Shown: positions 16,082 through 25,169, numbered from the stretch's first letter. The stretch is DNA of 64,000 nucleotides from an uncultured Lachnospiraceae bacterium (GCA_902760755.1 CACWHK010000001.1:62001-126000); one strand, 5' to 3'. The notes: generated by a model not told the origin, from the letters alone. Made by a program: numbers and translations.

Positions 16082-17023
16082 ATGAATGTAGGTGAATTCA
16101 ATCGTTTGACTGAGGTTCGGAGGTTTGCGGCAGAGCGGCTGCCGGATATGATCCGTGAGCGGCTTTCGGACCGGGCAATCGAGTGTGTCTATGCAAAGGA
16201 TGCATATCGTAACAATGGGCAGAGGCTGCTGGGCATCTCCGTGGTGGAGACCGGGCTTGATTTCTCGCCCTGTATCTATGTGGAGCCGTACATCCCGCCG
16301 GATCCTTCGGTGTTACAGCAAAGAGGTGTCTGGGGCAGGATCGCGGACCGGCTTGCGGATGATTTCCGGTTTGCACTGGATGTATCGGAACCCGTTCCCG
16401 AGGATGTGTTTCGGTTGGAAGAGGCCGAAGAGCATCTGATCCTGAAGGTGGTGAACCGGGAACGAAACAAACTGCTCAGGGAACGCTTTCCCCATAAGGA
16501 TGTGCTGGATCTTACGGTGCTTCTCGAATGGGAGGTTTTCTGCGGAAAAAGAAGAGGTCTGATCCATGTTTCAAAGAATGCACTGGAACACTGGAACCGG
16601 TCCTTTGATGAGATGTTTGAGATCGCCCTTGCCAATACCATGAGACGGTATCCGGAACGGATCGAGCCCTTAGGGGATCTGCTGATGGAGATGGCAAAGA
16701 GGCTTCCGGTCACCGGAGGCTCCAGTCCCTTTTACTTTGTGGGTACCAACTGGTTCCTTCAGGGCGGTGTGGTCATGGTGTATCCCGGGATCTTTCGGAG
16801 GATCTACGAAGCCATCGGAGAAGCGTATTATCTGATCCCTTCCAGCATCCATGAGCTGCTGGCGCTTCCCCTCAGCTTCGATACGGACCTGCAACGGGTG
16901 AAGGATATCACCTGGGAGATCAATACCTATCTGCTGGAGCCGTCGGAGGTGCTTTCCGATTCGGTGTATCTCTATCATCCCGAAACGGATTTTCTGGAGA
17001 TCATTCCTACGGATTATTCGTGA
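16082..17023 (+). CDS. DUF5688 family protein
   Basis: 313 residues, soluble. Matches the DUF5688 pattern by eye: LLRERFPHKDVLDLTVLLEWEV in the centre, a middle segment ending RRYPERIEPL, then GGVVMVYPGIFRRIYEAIG, YLIPSSIHELLALP and VLSDSVYLYHPE near the end. The family is widespread in Lachnospiraceae, often as several copies, and has no known function. Ribosome site is within a hairpin (see 16039). It stands alone between recX and the cold shock gene. Confidence 0.8.
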   Translation: MNVGEFNRLTEVRRFAAERLPDMIRERLSDRAIECVYAKDAYRNNGQRLLGISVVETGLDFSPCIYVEPYIPPDPSVLQQRGVWGRIADRLADDFRFALDVSEPVPEDVFRLEEAEEHLILKVVNRERNKLLRERFPHKDVLDLTVLLEWEVFCGKRRGLIHVSKNALEHWNRSFDEMFEIALANTMRRYPERIEPLGDLLMEMAKRLPVTGGSSPFYFVGTNWFLQGGVVMVYPGIFRRIYEAIGEAYYLIPSSIHELLALPLSFDTDLQRVKDITWEINTYLLEPSEVLSDSVYLYHPETDFLEIIPTDYS

Positions 17024-17063
17024 CAGTTCATGAAAATGTAATACTTTTTTTGACACAAAACAC

Positions 17064-17090
17064 TTGACGTTCACCCTATGCTGTGATAAA
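17064..17090 (+). promoter_or_regulatory. Candidate cold shock gene promoter
   Basis: TTGACG at 17064-17069 and an extended -10 (TGT then GATAAA at 17085-17090), spacer 15. Another TTGACA lies at 17050. The implied leader is about 55 bases. Confidence 0.45.
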
Positions 17091-17148
17091 GTCAGAATAG
17101 TCGTTAAGACTATAGTTCATTATTTGTATTTTTGGAGGATGATTTAAG

Positions 17149-17352
17149 ATGGCAAAGGGTACAGTAAAGTGGTTTAACAACCAGAAGGGTTTTGGCTTTA
17201 TCACAGGTGAGGATGGAAAGGATGTATTCGTACATTTCTCCGGACTGAACATGGAAGGCTTCAAGACTCTGGAAGAAGGACAGAATGTTGAGTACGACGT
17301 TACAGAAGGCGAGAAGGGCCCGCAGGCAACAAACGTTACTGTAATTCAGTAG
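17149..17352 (+). CDS. Cold shock protein, CspA family
   Basis: 67 residues: [15 protein letters not shown] (RNP1-type) and DVFVHFSGL (RNP2-type), then the conserved QNVEYDV and GPQATNV. A single-stranded RNA/DNA chaperone that melts mRNA structure. GGAGG lies 11 bases before ATG. Monocistronic, with its own promoter and a terminator downstream. Confidence 0.97.
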   Translation: MAKGTVKWFNNQKGFGFITGEDGKDVFVHFSGLNMEGFKTLEEGQNVEYDVTEGEKGPQATNVTVIQ

Positions 17353-17437
17353 TATTCCATTCAGGCGAGACTACAGCTTCATTCGTACCTGTTTTCATAT
17401 ATTGGATTTTGGATACCCTTGGAAGTGGGTTTTGCAG

Positions 17438-17465
17438 GGACCGGCATAGCAGCCGGTCCTTTTCT
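17438..17465 (+). terminator. Terminator after the cold shock gene
   Basis: GGACCGGC (17438-17445), six-base loop, GCCGGTCC (17452-17459), then a T-rich tail. Confidence 0.85.
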
Positions 17466-17493
17466 TATGCTAAAAATCGGCTGACGGTTTCCG

Positions 17494-17522
17494 TTGAAGA
17501 TAGATTTCATTTATGTTATAAT
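17494..17522 (+). promoter_or_regulatory. Promoter of the transglutaminase/adenylation operon
   Basis: TTGAAG (17494-17499), 17-base spacer, TATAAT (17517-17522) with an extended TG two bases before it; 36 bases ahead of the first gene. Confidence 0.8.
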
Positions 17523-17558
17523 GCGCCGGGGAAGTAATTCGGGAGAGTAAAGAGAACA

Positions 17559-18923
17559 ATGAGCTCAGTTGAACTGGATTTAAAAACAGAAATAGCATTA
17601 AGAGAAAAAAGAGACAGACGGAAGAAGTGGTTTTGGATCATTCCGCTGGCTGTGGTTCTTGTGGCTGCCGCTGCTTTCGGATTTCTGGTCTATCGATTCT
17701 ATAGCAATGTGCGTTCCGAGATCAAGATCGAAGCGGGAGAGTCCCTTCCGGAGGCAAAGGATTTTCTTATGTCCACGGACGGGTTCGGAACCTGTGATAC
17801 GGATATTGCTTCCTATGATAAAACCGTACCGGGACGGTATCCGGTCAACTTCTCCTGGCTCTTCTTTACCAAAACCGCAGAGCTGGTGATCATGGATACG
17901 GTGGCTCCGGTGGGAGAGACGAAGGATCTGGTCGTAAAGCTTGGAGAGAAGCCGGAGGCGAAGGACTTTATCGCTTCCATGGAGGATGAATCCGAGATCG
18001 AGGTCCGTTACGTACTTAAGCCGGATTTCTCCAAGGAAGGGGAGAAAAACATCAAGCTGATCCTGGAGGATCGGGGCGGAAACCAGACCATTCTTTCGGC
18101 AAATCTTACCATCATTGACGAATCCAATGTACCCGTGATCAAGGGGGCAGAGAACCTCCATGTCTTTACGGGAGAGTCCGTGGCATATCGGGATGGTGTC
18201 AGTGTTGTATCCAGAACCGAGACGGAACCCACGCTGGAGATCGATAACAGTGCCGTAAAGCTGGATACGCCGGGAGTCTATCCCGTAACCTACACGGCTA
18301 CGGATGTCTACGGGCGCAGCAGCTCCGTAACGGTGCAGCTCCAGGTGGAGGATAAGCCTGAAAACTACGAGGATATGCAGAAAATGTATGAGATGGCGGA
18401 TCAGCTGCTGGCAGAGCTGATCACACCGGGAATGAACGATATGGAGAAGCTCTTCGCAATCTTCCGGTGGATCCGTCTGAATGTGCCCTGGTCCGGAGGA
18501 CGGTCCGAGCATAACGAGGTGGAGCAGGTGATCAACGGCCTCATGGGAAAGCCCGGTGACTGCTACACGGATGCCATGACCATGAAGGTGCTTCTGGAGC
18601 GGGCCGGCTTTACCTTCCTTCTGATCGAGAAGAACAACGAAACCGGTATGCACTACTGGTTGATGGTATATTATGAAGGTAACTGGTATCATGTGGACCC
18701 GACACCGGTGTATGTCAATAACTTCGTCACCTTCCTCAGTACGGATGCGCAGATCCAGATCGATTCGGATAAGTACCGTCCGCATTTCTATGACAGAGAT
18801 ACACGGATGTATCCGGCAACTCCGGTGACCAGTCCCTGTAAGGTAACCTACAAGGACGGAGATTATTACCTGGAGGTGGGCGAATGGCTGCCGGGCGAAA
18901 ATGTGGAGGGAGTCTCACGATGA
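17559..18923 (+). CDS. Membrane-anchored transglutaminase-like protein with bacterial Ig-like domains
   Basis: 454 residues. A charged cytosolic start is followed by one membrane helix (about 24-46). The outer part has two or three Ig-like beta units (about 60-265; VKLGEKPEAKDF and DTPGVYPVTYTATD are typical) and then a transglutaminase-like core. The Cys-His-Asp triad is C335 (GDCYTDA), H365 (GMHYWLM) and D380 (HVDPTP). Such exported enzymes cut or make amide bonds in wall proteins or peptides; the substrate here is unknown. First gene of the operon; its stop overlaps the adenylation gene start by four bases, so the two are probably coupled. Confidence 0.88.
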   Translation: MSSVELDLKTEIALREKRDRRKKWFWIIPLAVVLVAAAAFGFLVYRFYSNVRSEIKIEAGESLPEAKDFLMSTDGFGTCDTDIASYDKTVPGRYPVNFSWLFFTKTAELVIMDTVAPVGETKDLVVKLGEKPEAKDFIASMEDESEIEVRYVLKPDFSKEGEKNIKLILEDRGGNQTILSANLTIIDESNVPVIKGAENLHVFTGESVAYRDGVSVVSRTETEPTLEIDNSAVKLDTPGVYPVTYTATDVYGRSSSVTVQLQVEDKPENYEDMQKMYEMADQLLAELITPGMNDMEKLFAIFRWIRLNVPWSGGRSEHNEVEQVINGLMGKPGDCYTDAMTMKVLLERAGFTFLLIEKNNETGMHYWLMVYYEGNWYHVDPTPVYVNNFVTFLSTDAQIQIDSDKYRPHFYDRDTRMYPATPVTSPCKVTYKDGDYYLEVGEWLPGENVEGVSR

Positions 18924-20437
18924 CAAATGTACTGGAATATATGGAAGGTACGGTGGAGCTTGTCCCCGAAAAGACTGCCTTCTCCAACGGAGAAGAGAGT
19001 ATCACCTTCCGGGAACTGTCGGACCGTTCAAGGGCCGTGGGAAGTGCTCTTGCAAAGAAGGGTCTTTCCAGGGAACCGGTGGTTGTCTACATGCATAAAA
19101 GCCCTGATATGGTGAATGCCTTCTTCGGCGTGCTGTACAGCGGCTGCTTCTATGTACCCATCGATGAAGAGATGCCGGTCCACAGGATCCGTCTTATCTT
19201 TGATACGGTGCATCCCCGTGCCGTGATCTGCGATTCCCATACCATGGATCAGGCAAAGGAAATGGGCTACGGCGACCGGGCCTGCTTGTTCCGCGAGCTG
19301 GCGGAGCATCCCGTCGATACGGAGGTACTGGCAGGAATTCGCCGCAGAAGCCTGGATATCGATCCGATCTATATCGTATTTACCTCCGGCTCCACAGGGG
19401 TTCCGAAGGGTGTTGCTGCCTGCCACAGATCCGTGATCGACTATATCGAGACCCTTTCCGAGGTGCTGGAATTTAACCGGGATACGGTTTTCGGAAATCA
19501 GACACCCCTATACTTTGATGCCTGCTTAAAGGAGATCTATCCGACGCTCAAGTTCGGTGCCACCACATATCTTATTCCGAAGAATCTGTTCATGTTCCCG
19601 GTGAAGCTGATCGAGTACCTGAATGAATATAAGATCAATACCATCTGCTGGGTGGTTTCGGCCCTTACCATCGTATCCTCCTTCGGGACCTTCGATACGG
19701 TGAAGCCGGAGTACCTGCATACCATCGCCTTCGGAAGTGAGGTGTTCCCGGTAAAGCAGCTGGCTATCTGGAGAGAAACACTTCCGAATGCCACATTTAC
19801 GAACCTCTACGGACCGACGGAAGGCACCGGCATGTGCTGCTATTATCGTCTGGACCGGGAGTTCGGTCCCGGGGATGTGATCCCCATCGGCGGACCCTTC
19901 CGGAATACGGAGATCCTGCTTCTTAAGGAAGACGGAACCCTTGCTGAGGGAGAGGAGACGGGAGAGATCTGTATCCGCGGAACCTCCGTCACTCTGGGTT
20001 ATTTCAACAATCCGGAGAAGACAAAGGAGAGCTTCGTTCAGAATCCGCTGAATACGGCGTATCCGGAGATCATTTACCGGACCGGGGATCTTGCAAAGAG
20101 AAATGACCGGGGAGAGCTGATCTTCCTTTCCAGAAAGGATGATCAGATCAAGCATATGGGACACCGGATCGAGCTTGGTGAGATCGAGGCCGTTGCCCAG
20201 CTGATCGACGGAATAAAGAGTGTCTGCTGTGTCTTCCATAAGGAGAAGCAGAAGATCGGTATCTTCTATGTGGGAGATATGGATGAGATCACACTGAAGG
20301 CAGAGCTGAAGAAGGCGCTTCCGCGGTATATGCTTCCGCATACCGTGATCCGTCTTATGGCCATGCCCTATACACCCAACGGAAAAGTAGACCGGAGTCT
20401 TCTTCGGCAACGATATGAGGAAACGTTTAGGAGGTAG
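18920..20437 (+). CDS. Amino acid adenylation enzyme, DltA-like
   Basis: 505 residues, the length of DltA. Core motifs are present: FTSGSTGVPKGV (A3), NLYGPTEGT (A5), EICIRG, YRTGDLAKR (A7) and PNGKVDR with the catalytic Lys (A10). It should activate an amino or related acid with ATP and load it on the carrier protein encoded three bases downstream. The substrate pocket segment (TPLYFDACLKEIYP) differs from classic D-alanine DltA, so D-alanine is likely but not certain. ATG 18920 is chosen over an upstream in-frame Met because GGAGGG lies 9 bases before it and homology begins there. Confidence 0.85.
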   Translation: MTNVLEYMEGTVELVPEKTAFSNGEESITFRELSDRSRAVGSALAKKGLSREPVVVYMHKSPDMVNAFFGVLYSGCFYVPIDEEMPVHRIRLIFDTVHPRAVICDSHTMDQAKEMGYGDRACLFRELAEHPVDTEVLAGIRRRSLDIDPIYIVFTSGSTGVPKGVAACHRSVIDYIETLSEVLEFNRDTVFGNQTPLYFDACLKEIYPTLKFGATTYLIPKNLFMFPVKLIEYLNEYKINTICWVVSALTIVSSFGTFDTVKPEYLHTIAFGSEVFPVKQLAIWRETLPNATFTNLYGPTEGTGMCCYYRLDREFGPGDVIPIGGPFRNTEILLLKEDGTLAEGEETGEICIRGTSVTLGYFNNPEKTKESFVQNPLNTAYPEIIYRTGDLAKRNDRGELIFLSRKDDQIKHMGHRIELGEIEAVAQLIDGIKSVCCVFHKEKQKIGIFYVGDMDEITLKAELKKALPRYMLPHTVIRLMAMPYTPNGKVDRSLLRQRYEETFRR

Positions 20438-20439
20438 CT

Positions 20440-20667
20440 ATGGAACGTTTGATTGAAATCCTGCAGGAGCTCCACCCGGAGGTGGATTACGGGCTTTGCA
20501 CAACCCTGATCGATGACAAGATCCTGGATTCCTTTGACATCGTATCCCTGATCACGGAGATCAGTGATGAGTTCGATGTACGGGTTCCGGCATCCGAGAT
20601 CATTCCGGAGAACTTCAATTCTGCAGAGGCACTCTGGGATATGATCGAGCGCCTGATGGACGAATAG
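20440..20667 (+). CDS. Acyl/aminoacyl carrier protein, DltC-like
   Basis: 75 residues, acidic, four-helix carrier fold. The phosphopantetheine site is S31 in KILDSFDIV, matching the DltC-type D-S motif. It would carry the activated acid to the membrane acyltransferase. The AGGAGG ribosome site is within the last codons of the adenylation gene. A short inverted repeat (GCGGT-AC-ACCGC, 20668-20679) follows directly after the stop. Confidence 0.88.
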   Translation: MERLIEILQELHPEVDYGLCTTLIDDKILDSFDIVSLITEISDEFDVRVPASEIIPENFNSAEALWDMIERLMDE

Positions 20668-20714
20668 GCGGTACACCGCTTTAAGGAAAGAATACCCGTC
20701 AGGAGATAGTATCA

Positions 20715-22289
20715 ATGTCCTTCGTATCCGCCGCATTTTTAGGCTTTCTGGCAGTGCTTTTACTGCTGTATTATCTGATTCCCGGACGCTTCCAATGGAT
20801 GCTGCTGCTCATCGGAAGCCTGGTTTTCTATACCATTTCGGGACCGAAATACCTGATCTTCATGGCGGCAACCATCCTTTCCACCTACGGAGCGGCACGG
20901 CTGATCGACAAGAGATTTGCGGTGCAGGATGCGTGGGTGAAGGACAATAAAGGACTGCCGAAGGAGGAGAGGAAGGCCTACAAGGCAAGGATCACACGGC
21001 AGGCGAAGTGGATACTGATCGCATGCCTTCTCCTGAATCTGGGCATCCTTGCAGTAATCAAATATACCGACTTCTTTCTGGAGAACCTGAACGGCATCTT
21101 CGGGACGGATTTTGCCATGCATCATTTCATCCTGCCGCTCGGGATCTCTTTCTATATGTTCCAGAGTCTCGGCTATGTGATCGATGTGTACCGGAGAAAG
21201 TATCCGGCAGAGCGAAATCTTGCAAAGTCGGCTCTTTTTACGTCCTTCTTCCCGCAGGTGATCCAGGGCCCCATCAGCCGGTTTGATGACCTGTCGAAGA
21301 CACTCTTTGCATCCCACAGATTCGATCCGGAAAGCTTTTACTTCGGTATGCTCCGGGTGGCCTGGGGCTTCTTCAAGAAGCTGGTGATCGCAGACCGTCT
21401 GGCTCCGGTAATCGCGACCCTTTCCGCCGCAGACCAGGAGTATACGGGGGTCTACGTCGTTGCAAATGTATTCTTCTATGCGATCCAGCTTTATGCGGAC
21501 TTCACCGGAGGGATCGATATCACCATCGGTGTTGCGAAAATGTTCGGGATCGATGTGGTCGAGAACTTCGACCGTCCTTACTTCTCAAAGGATATTGCGG
21601 AGTACTGGAGACGCTGGCATATCACCATGGGAACCTGGTTTAAGGATTATATCTTCTATCCGCTGTCCGTCAGCGGTTGGATGCTGAAGCTTTCCAAATG
21701 GTCCAGAAACAGGCTGGGTGCAGCCTTAGGGAAGCGGATCCCGGTGTACCTTGCCACCATTATCGTCTGGTTTGCCACAGGTATCTGGCATGGTGCAGCC
21801 TGGAACTTTATCGTCTGGGGTATGCTGAACTGTCTGGTCCTTCTGGTATCCCAGGAGCTGACACCACTTTACAGAGGCTTTCATAAGCATGTGGGCTTCT
21901 CAAATACGAAATTCTGGGATGGGGTGCAGATCCTCCGGACCTTCTGGCTGATGGGCTTTATCCGGATCCTGGATGTATACCGGGATGTGCCCAGGACCTT
22001 CCGCATGGTGGGGACCATCTTCACAACGCCCAACTGGGGCGCGCTTTCGGACGGAAGCTTCCTTACCCTCGGAGCCACGGGAGCAGACCTGATCGTGGTG
22101 GCCATCGGAACGGTGCTGATGTTCTGTATCAGCCTTTGGAAGGGAAAGCGACCGCTGTTTGAATCCGTAAATGCAAAGCCGGTGGCAGTGCGGGGCTTCT
22201 TCCTGATGGCTCTGATCCTGATCGTTGTTGTTTTCGGTACCTACGGTATCGGATTTGATGCAAGCAAGTTTATCTATAATCAGTTCTAG
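20715..22289 (+). CDS. MBOAT family O-acyltransferase, DltB/AlgI-like
   Basis: 524 residues, about eleven hydrophobic segments. MBOAT hallmarks: LPLGISFYMFQSLGYVIDVYR, FFPQVIQGPISRF, EYWRRWHITMGTWFKDYIFYP, and the catalytic His H359 in GIWHGAAWN. It moves an acyl or aminoacyl group across the membrane from the carrier to a surface polymer. The FYPL/RRWH section is closer to AlgI/PatA-type proteins than to short DltB. It lies between the carrier gene and the SGNH-like gene, the DltA-C-B-D logic. Confidence 0.88.
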   Translation: MSFVSAAFLGFLAVLLLLYYLIPGRFQWMLLLIGSLVFYTISGPKYLIFMAATILSTYGAARLIDKRFAVQDAWVKDNKGLPKEERKAYKARITRQAKWILIACLLLNLGILAVIKYTDFFLENLNGIFGTDFAMHHFILPLGISFYMFQSLGYVIDVYRRKYPAERNLAKSALFTSFFPQVIQGPISRFDDLSKTLFASHRFDPESFYFGMLRVAWGFFKKLVIADRLAPVIATLSAADQEYTGVYVVANVFFYAIQLYADFTGGIDITIGVAKMFGIDVVENFDRPYFSKDIAEYWRRWHITMGTWFKDYIFYPLSVSGWMLKLSKWSRNRLGAALGKRIPVYLATIIVWFATGIWHGAAWNFIVWGMLNCLVLLVSQELTPLYRGFHKHVGFSNTKFWDGVQILRTFWLMGFIRILDVYRDVPRTFRMVGTIFTTPNWGALSDGSFLTLGATGADLIVVAIGTVLMFCISLWKGKRPLFESVNAKPVAVRGFFLMALILIVVVFGTYGIGFDASKFIYNQF

Positions 22290-22303
22290 GAGTTGTTTCG
22301 GTT

Positions 22304-23365
22304 ATGAAGAAATGGAAGCTCATACGGAACATTTGCATATTTCTGGTTCTCCTCGTCGGGTGTCTCTGGCTGCTTCAGCGGCTTCTTGTGCCCAAATATA
22401 TCAGTGAAAATGAGGAGGGTGTCCTTTCGGCAGAGTATTATGACAATGCCGGGGATAATGACGTCCTTTTTATCGGAGACTGTGAGGTGTACTCAAACTT
22501 CTCGCCCATCAAGCTCTGGCAGGAGTACGGCATCACCAGTGTGATCCGGGGAACCCCGCAGCAGCTGATCTGGCAGTCCTACTACATGCTGGAGGATACC
22601 CTCCGGTATGAGACACCGAAGGTTGTTGTTTACAATGTCTTCTCCATGCGGTATGATAAGCCGCAGAGCGAAGCCTACAATCGTCTGACTCTGGACGGCA
22701 TGCGCTGGTCCTCGGTGAAGTCTGACGCCATTAAAGCCTCCATGACGGAGGAGGAGTCGTATCTTTCCTATGTATTCCCGATCCTTCGATTCCATTCCCG
22801 GTGGAATGAGCTTTCCTCCGAGGATTTCGAGTACATGTTCAGCACCGAGAAGCTGTCTCATAACGGGTATGTCATGCGTGTGGATACAAAGCCGGTGGAG
22901 TACCTGCCGGACCCGATCCCCCTTGCGGATTATACCTACAGCGATATCGACTGGGAGTATCTGGATAAGATCCGGGACTGCTGCAAAGAGAATGGGATCA
23001 CACTGATCCTCATCAAGTCGGCGTCCTGCTATCCCTACTGGTTCCCACAGTGGGATGAGCAGATCAGGGCCTATGCAGAGAAAAATGATCTTACCTACGT
23101 GAACTTCCTGGAGCATCAGGAGGAAACGGGGATCGATTATACAACGGACACCTATGATGCAGGACTTCACCTGAATCTTTCCGGTGCCGAAAAGTCCAGC
23201 GTATACTTCGGAAAGCTCCTGAAGGAGCAGTCCGGGATCACGGACCGAAGAGGAGATGCTGAACTTTCCGGGCGCTGGGATGAAAAGATAGAGTTCTACG
23301 AGGAAATGAAGGCCTCGCAGTATAAACAGCTGGAGGAGACCGGAAAGGTCACCAGCTACCGGTAG
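22304..23365 (+). CDS. Membrane-anchored SGNH-like protein (DltD position), nucleophile site altered
   Basis: 353 residues with an N-terminal membrane helix (about 8-28). VLFIGDCEVYSNFSP at about 54-68 aligns with SGNH block I (GDS), but the nucleophile position is C60. Block V is seen as DAGLHLN (D285, H289). VVVYNVFSMRYDKPQSEAYNR is a conserved middle element. In dlt systems the matching DltD-type protein assists final transfer to the polymer. AGGAG lies 9 bases before ATG. Whether Cys serves as nucleophile, or the protein only binds, is open. Confidence 0.75.
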   Translation: MKKWKLIRNICIFLVLLVGCLWLLQRLLVPKYISENEEGVLSAEYYDNAGDNDVLFIGDCEVYSNFSPIKLWQEYGITSVIRGTPQQLIWQSYYMLEDTLRYETPKVVVYNVFSMRYDKPQSEAYNRLTLDGMRWSSVKSDAIKASMTEEESYLSYVFPILRFHSRWNELSSEDFEYMFSTEKLSHNGYVMRVDTKPVEYLPDPIPLADYTYSDIDWEYLDKIRDCCKENGITLILIKSASCYPYWFPQWDEQIRAYAEKNDLTYVNFLEHQEETGIDYTTDTYDAGLHLNLSGAEKSSVYFGKLLKEQSGITDRRGDAELSGRWDEKIEFYEEMKASQYKQLEETGKVTSYR

Positions 23366-23417
23366 AGCCCGGGAGAAATCCGGAGGATTCCTTCGGATGG
23401 GAAGAAAGGATGGGATC

Positions 23418-24011
23418 ATGAAAAGAAGATACGGACGGATCATGGCCGGCGTTTTTGCGGTTGCCATGGCATTTTCGGTAACAGCCTGCGGAGATTCAAC
23501 CAAGGAAACCTCGGCAGTTTCCACGGAGGCTTCCACCAAGGCGGAGGGAACCACGGGAGAAGCGAAGACGGAGGCAGTTACGGAGGAAACCACCGAAGGA
23601 AAGACGGATACTTCCGCAAACTGGGTATTTAAGAAGGGAGATATTACCATCGAGCTGAATGCACCGGCAGAGCCCGTGCTGCAGGCCCTGGGAGATCCGC
23701 AGAATACCTATGAGGCACCCAGCTGCGCCTTCGACGGTATGGATGTGATCTATAAGTATGCGGATTTTAGGGTCCTTACTTATAAGAATGATACAAGCTT
23801 CGTTATAAGCGGTGTGGTTCTGGATGATGATCTGGTGACCACGGTGGAAGGGGCTTGTATCGGTATGGCGCAGGCAGATGTGGAGAAGATCTACGGTAAG
23901 ACAGCGGATACCGCAAGCACCCTGCAGATCGACAAGGGAAACTGCACCCTGCTTTTCATCTTTGAGGATGGTAAGGTAAGTTCCATCCAGTACAATATGA
24001 AGCAGCAGTAG
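23418..24011 (+). CDS. Lipoprotein of unknown function, last gene of the surface operon
   Basis: 197 residues. Signal peptide KRRYGRIMAGVFAVAMAFS and lipobox VTAC with C24 as the lipidated residue, then a Thr/Glu/Lys/Ala-rich linker (about 25-70) and a compact beta domain (ANWVFKKGDITIEL to the end). The domain resembles small wall-exposed domains with repeated G-D-P/Y elements but I do not recognise it. ATG 23418 is preferred over 23397 because it starts a proper signal peptide. A terminator follows. Confidence 0.8.
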   Translation: MKRRYGRIMAGVFAVAMAFSVTACGDSTKETSAVSTEASTKAEGTTGEAKTEAVTEETTEGKTDTSANWVFKKGDITIELNAPAEPVLQALGDPQNTYEAPSCAFDGMDVIYKYADFRVLTYKNDTSFVISGVVLDDDLVTTVEGACIGMAQADVEKIYGKTADTASTLQIDKGNCTLLFIFEDGKVSSIQYNMKQQ

Positions 24012-24019
24012 AGAATCGT

Positions 24020-24058
24020 AAGGCACGGGAACCCACGGGTTTCCGTGCCTTTTTTTTT
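24020..24058 (+). terminator. Terminator of the surface operon
   Basis: 15-base arms with one G-T pair (from 24020 to 24051) around an ACG-centred loop, followed by a nine-base T-run. Confidence 0.92.
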
Positions 24059-24097
24059 GTGCATATCGGATAGTATCCCGAAAAAAACTGTTAATAA

Positions 24098-24126
24098 TTG
24101 ACAAAACGGCGGTTTGCGCATAAAAT
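24098..24126 (+). promoter_or_regulatory. Promoter of the TetR/receiver genes
   Basis: TTGACA (24098-24103), 17-base spacer, TAAAAT (24121-24126), 44 bases before the GTG start. Confidence 0.8.
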
Positions 24127-24170
24127 AGAAATTGGGGAAAAATGTGTAGCAAAATAAGGGGGAAATTAAA

Positions 24171-24779
24171 GTGACAGAGAGCTTTATTTCGACAAAAGAT
24201 CGAATCATCTCGACTGCCATCGACATCATAAGTGAATCCGGGCTTTCCAACCTTACGACGAAGACGATATCCGTGAAGGCAAATCTCTCGGAACCGCTTC
24301 TTTACCGGTTCTACGGAGATATCAATGAGCTTCTGGTGGATGTGGTAAATTACTATTTCCGTTTTGATAAGAGTATCCGTAAGACCATTCAGGCAAAGGA
24401 AGGTCCCTGGAGCGAGAAGATACGTGCATACGTAGAGGATTATGCCATCTACTATGAGAACTATTATACACTTTCCACGTTGATGCTCCAGTATGAGGAG
24501 CTGCTTCATAATCCGGCGACCAGAGAGCTGATCGTGGAAGGGGCTTCCAACCGGAAGGCGTATGTTACGGATCTGTTTCAGCGTGCCATGGATGCGGGTG
24601 AGCTGAAGGATGGCTATGATGCAGGACATATGGCGGACTGCGTGCACGGGTTTATCCGGGCCGTCTGCCTGAAACGAAGATTCGGTTCTGAGAGAGGTTC
24701 CCTGAAGAAGGAAATCTGTGATTTTATCAACAACATGTTAAGGCTGTTATCAACAGGGAAAAACGGAGGTGCATTATGA
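24171..24779 (+). CDS. TetR family transcriptional regulator
   Basis: 202 residues, GTG start after AAGGGGG. The DNA-binding helix-turn-helix covers about 8-52: RIISTAIDIISESGLSNLTT then SVKANLSEPLLYRFYGD, the usual TetR layout. The C-terminal ligand/dimer domain is helical and unassigned. It overlaps the next gene by four bases. No target is obvious; its own promoter or the exporter at 27-32 kb are candidates. Confidence 0.92.
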   Translation: MTESFISTKDRIISTAIDIISESGLSNLTTKTISVKANLSEPLLYRFYGDINELLVDVVNYYFRFDKSIRKTIQAKEGPWSEKIRAYVEDYAIYYENYYTLSTLMLQYEELLHNPATRELIVEGASNRKAYVTDLFQRAMDAGELKDGYDAGHMADCVHGFIRAVCLKRRFGSERGSLKKEICDFINNMLRLLSTGKNGGAL

Positions 24780-25168
24780 GGGTATTAGTTGCAGAGGATG
24801 ATCAGGCAAGCGGAAAGTTCCTGAGCAAGCTGCTTTCCAGATATGGGGAAGTGATCCTCACAACGGATGGAATTGAGGCAGTTGACACCTTTGTTGCGGC
24901 TGCATCGGAGAAGAACTTCTTTGATCTTGTCTGCCTGGATATCATGATGCCGAAGATTGACGGATACAAGGCGCTTGCGTCCATCCGGGATGCGGAGCGG
25001 AAGCTGGGTATCCCGCGGATCTCCCGTTGCAAGGTGATCATGATCAGTGCGCTGGATGAGGATTTTGATGCATCCTATGCCAGCGAGGATTATGACGATT
25101 ATATCTGCAAGCCCATTGATGTTATGAAGTTTGATTCCATCATCAAGAAGCTTGGCGTTGTGGAATAG
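24776..25168 (+). CDS. Stand-alone response regulator receiver (CheY-like)
   Basis: 130 residues consisting of one receiver domain: acidic pocket D8-D9, phosphoacceptor D55 in LVCLDIMMPKIDGY, S91 and K112 (YICKPID). There is no output domain. A partner histidine kinase is not next to it; the hybrid sensor at 44.6 kb is the only other two-component protein in the window. Start overlaps the TetR stop (ATGA), so the two are made together, an unusual pairing. Confidence 0.92.
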   Translation: MRVLVAEDDQASGKFLSKLLSRYGEVILTTDGIEAVDTFVAAASEKNFFDLVCLDIMMPKIDGYKALASIRDAERKLGIPRISRCKVIMISALDEDFDASYASEDYDDYICKPIDVMKFDSIIKKLGVVE

Positions 25169-25169
25169 T

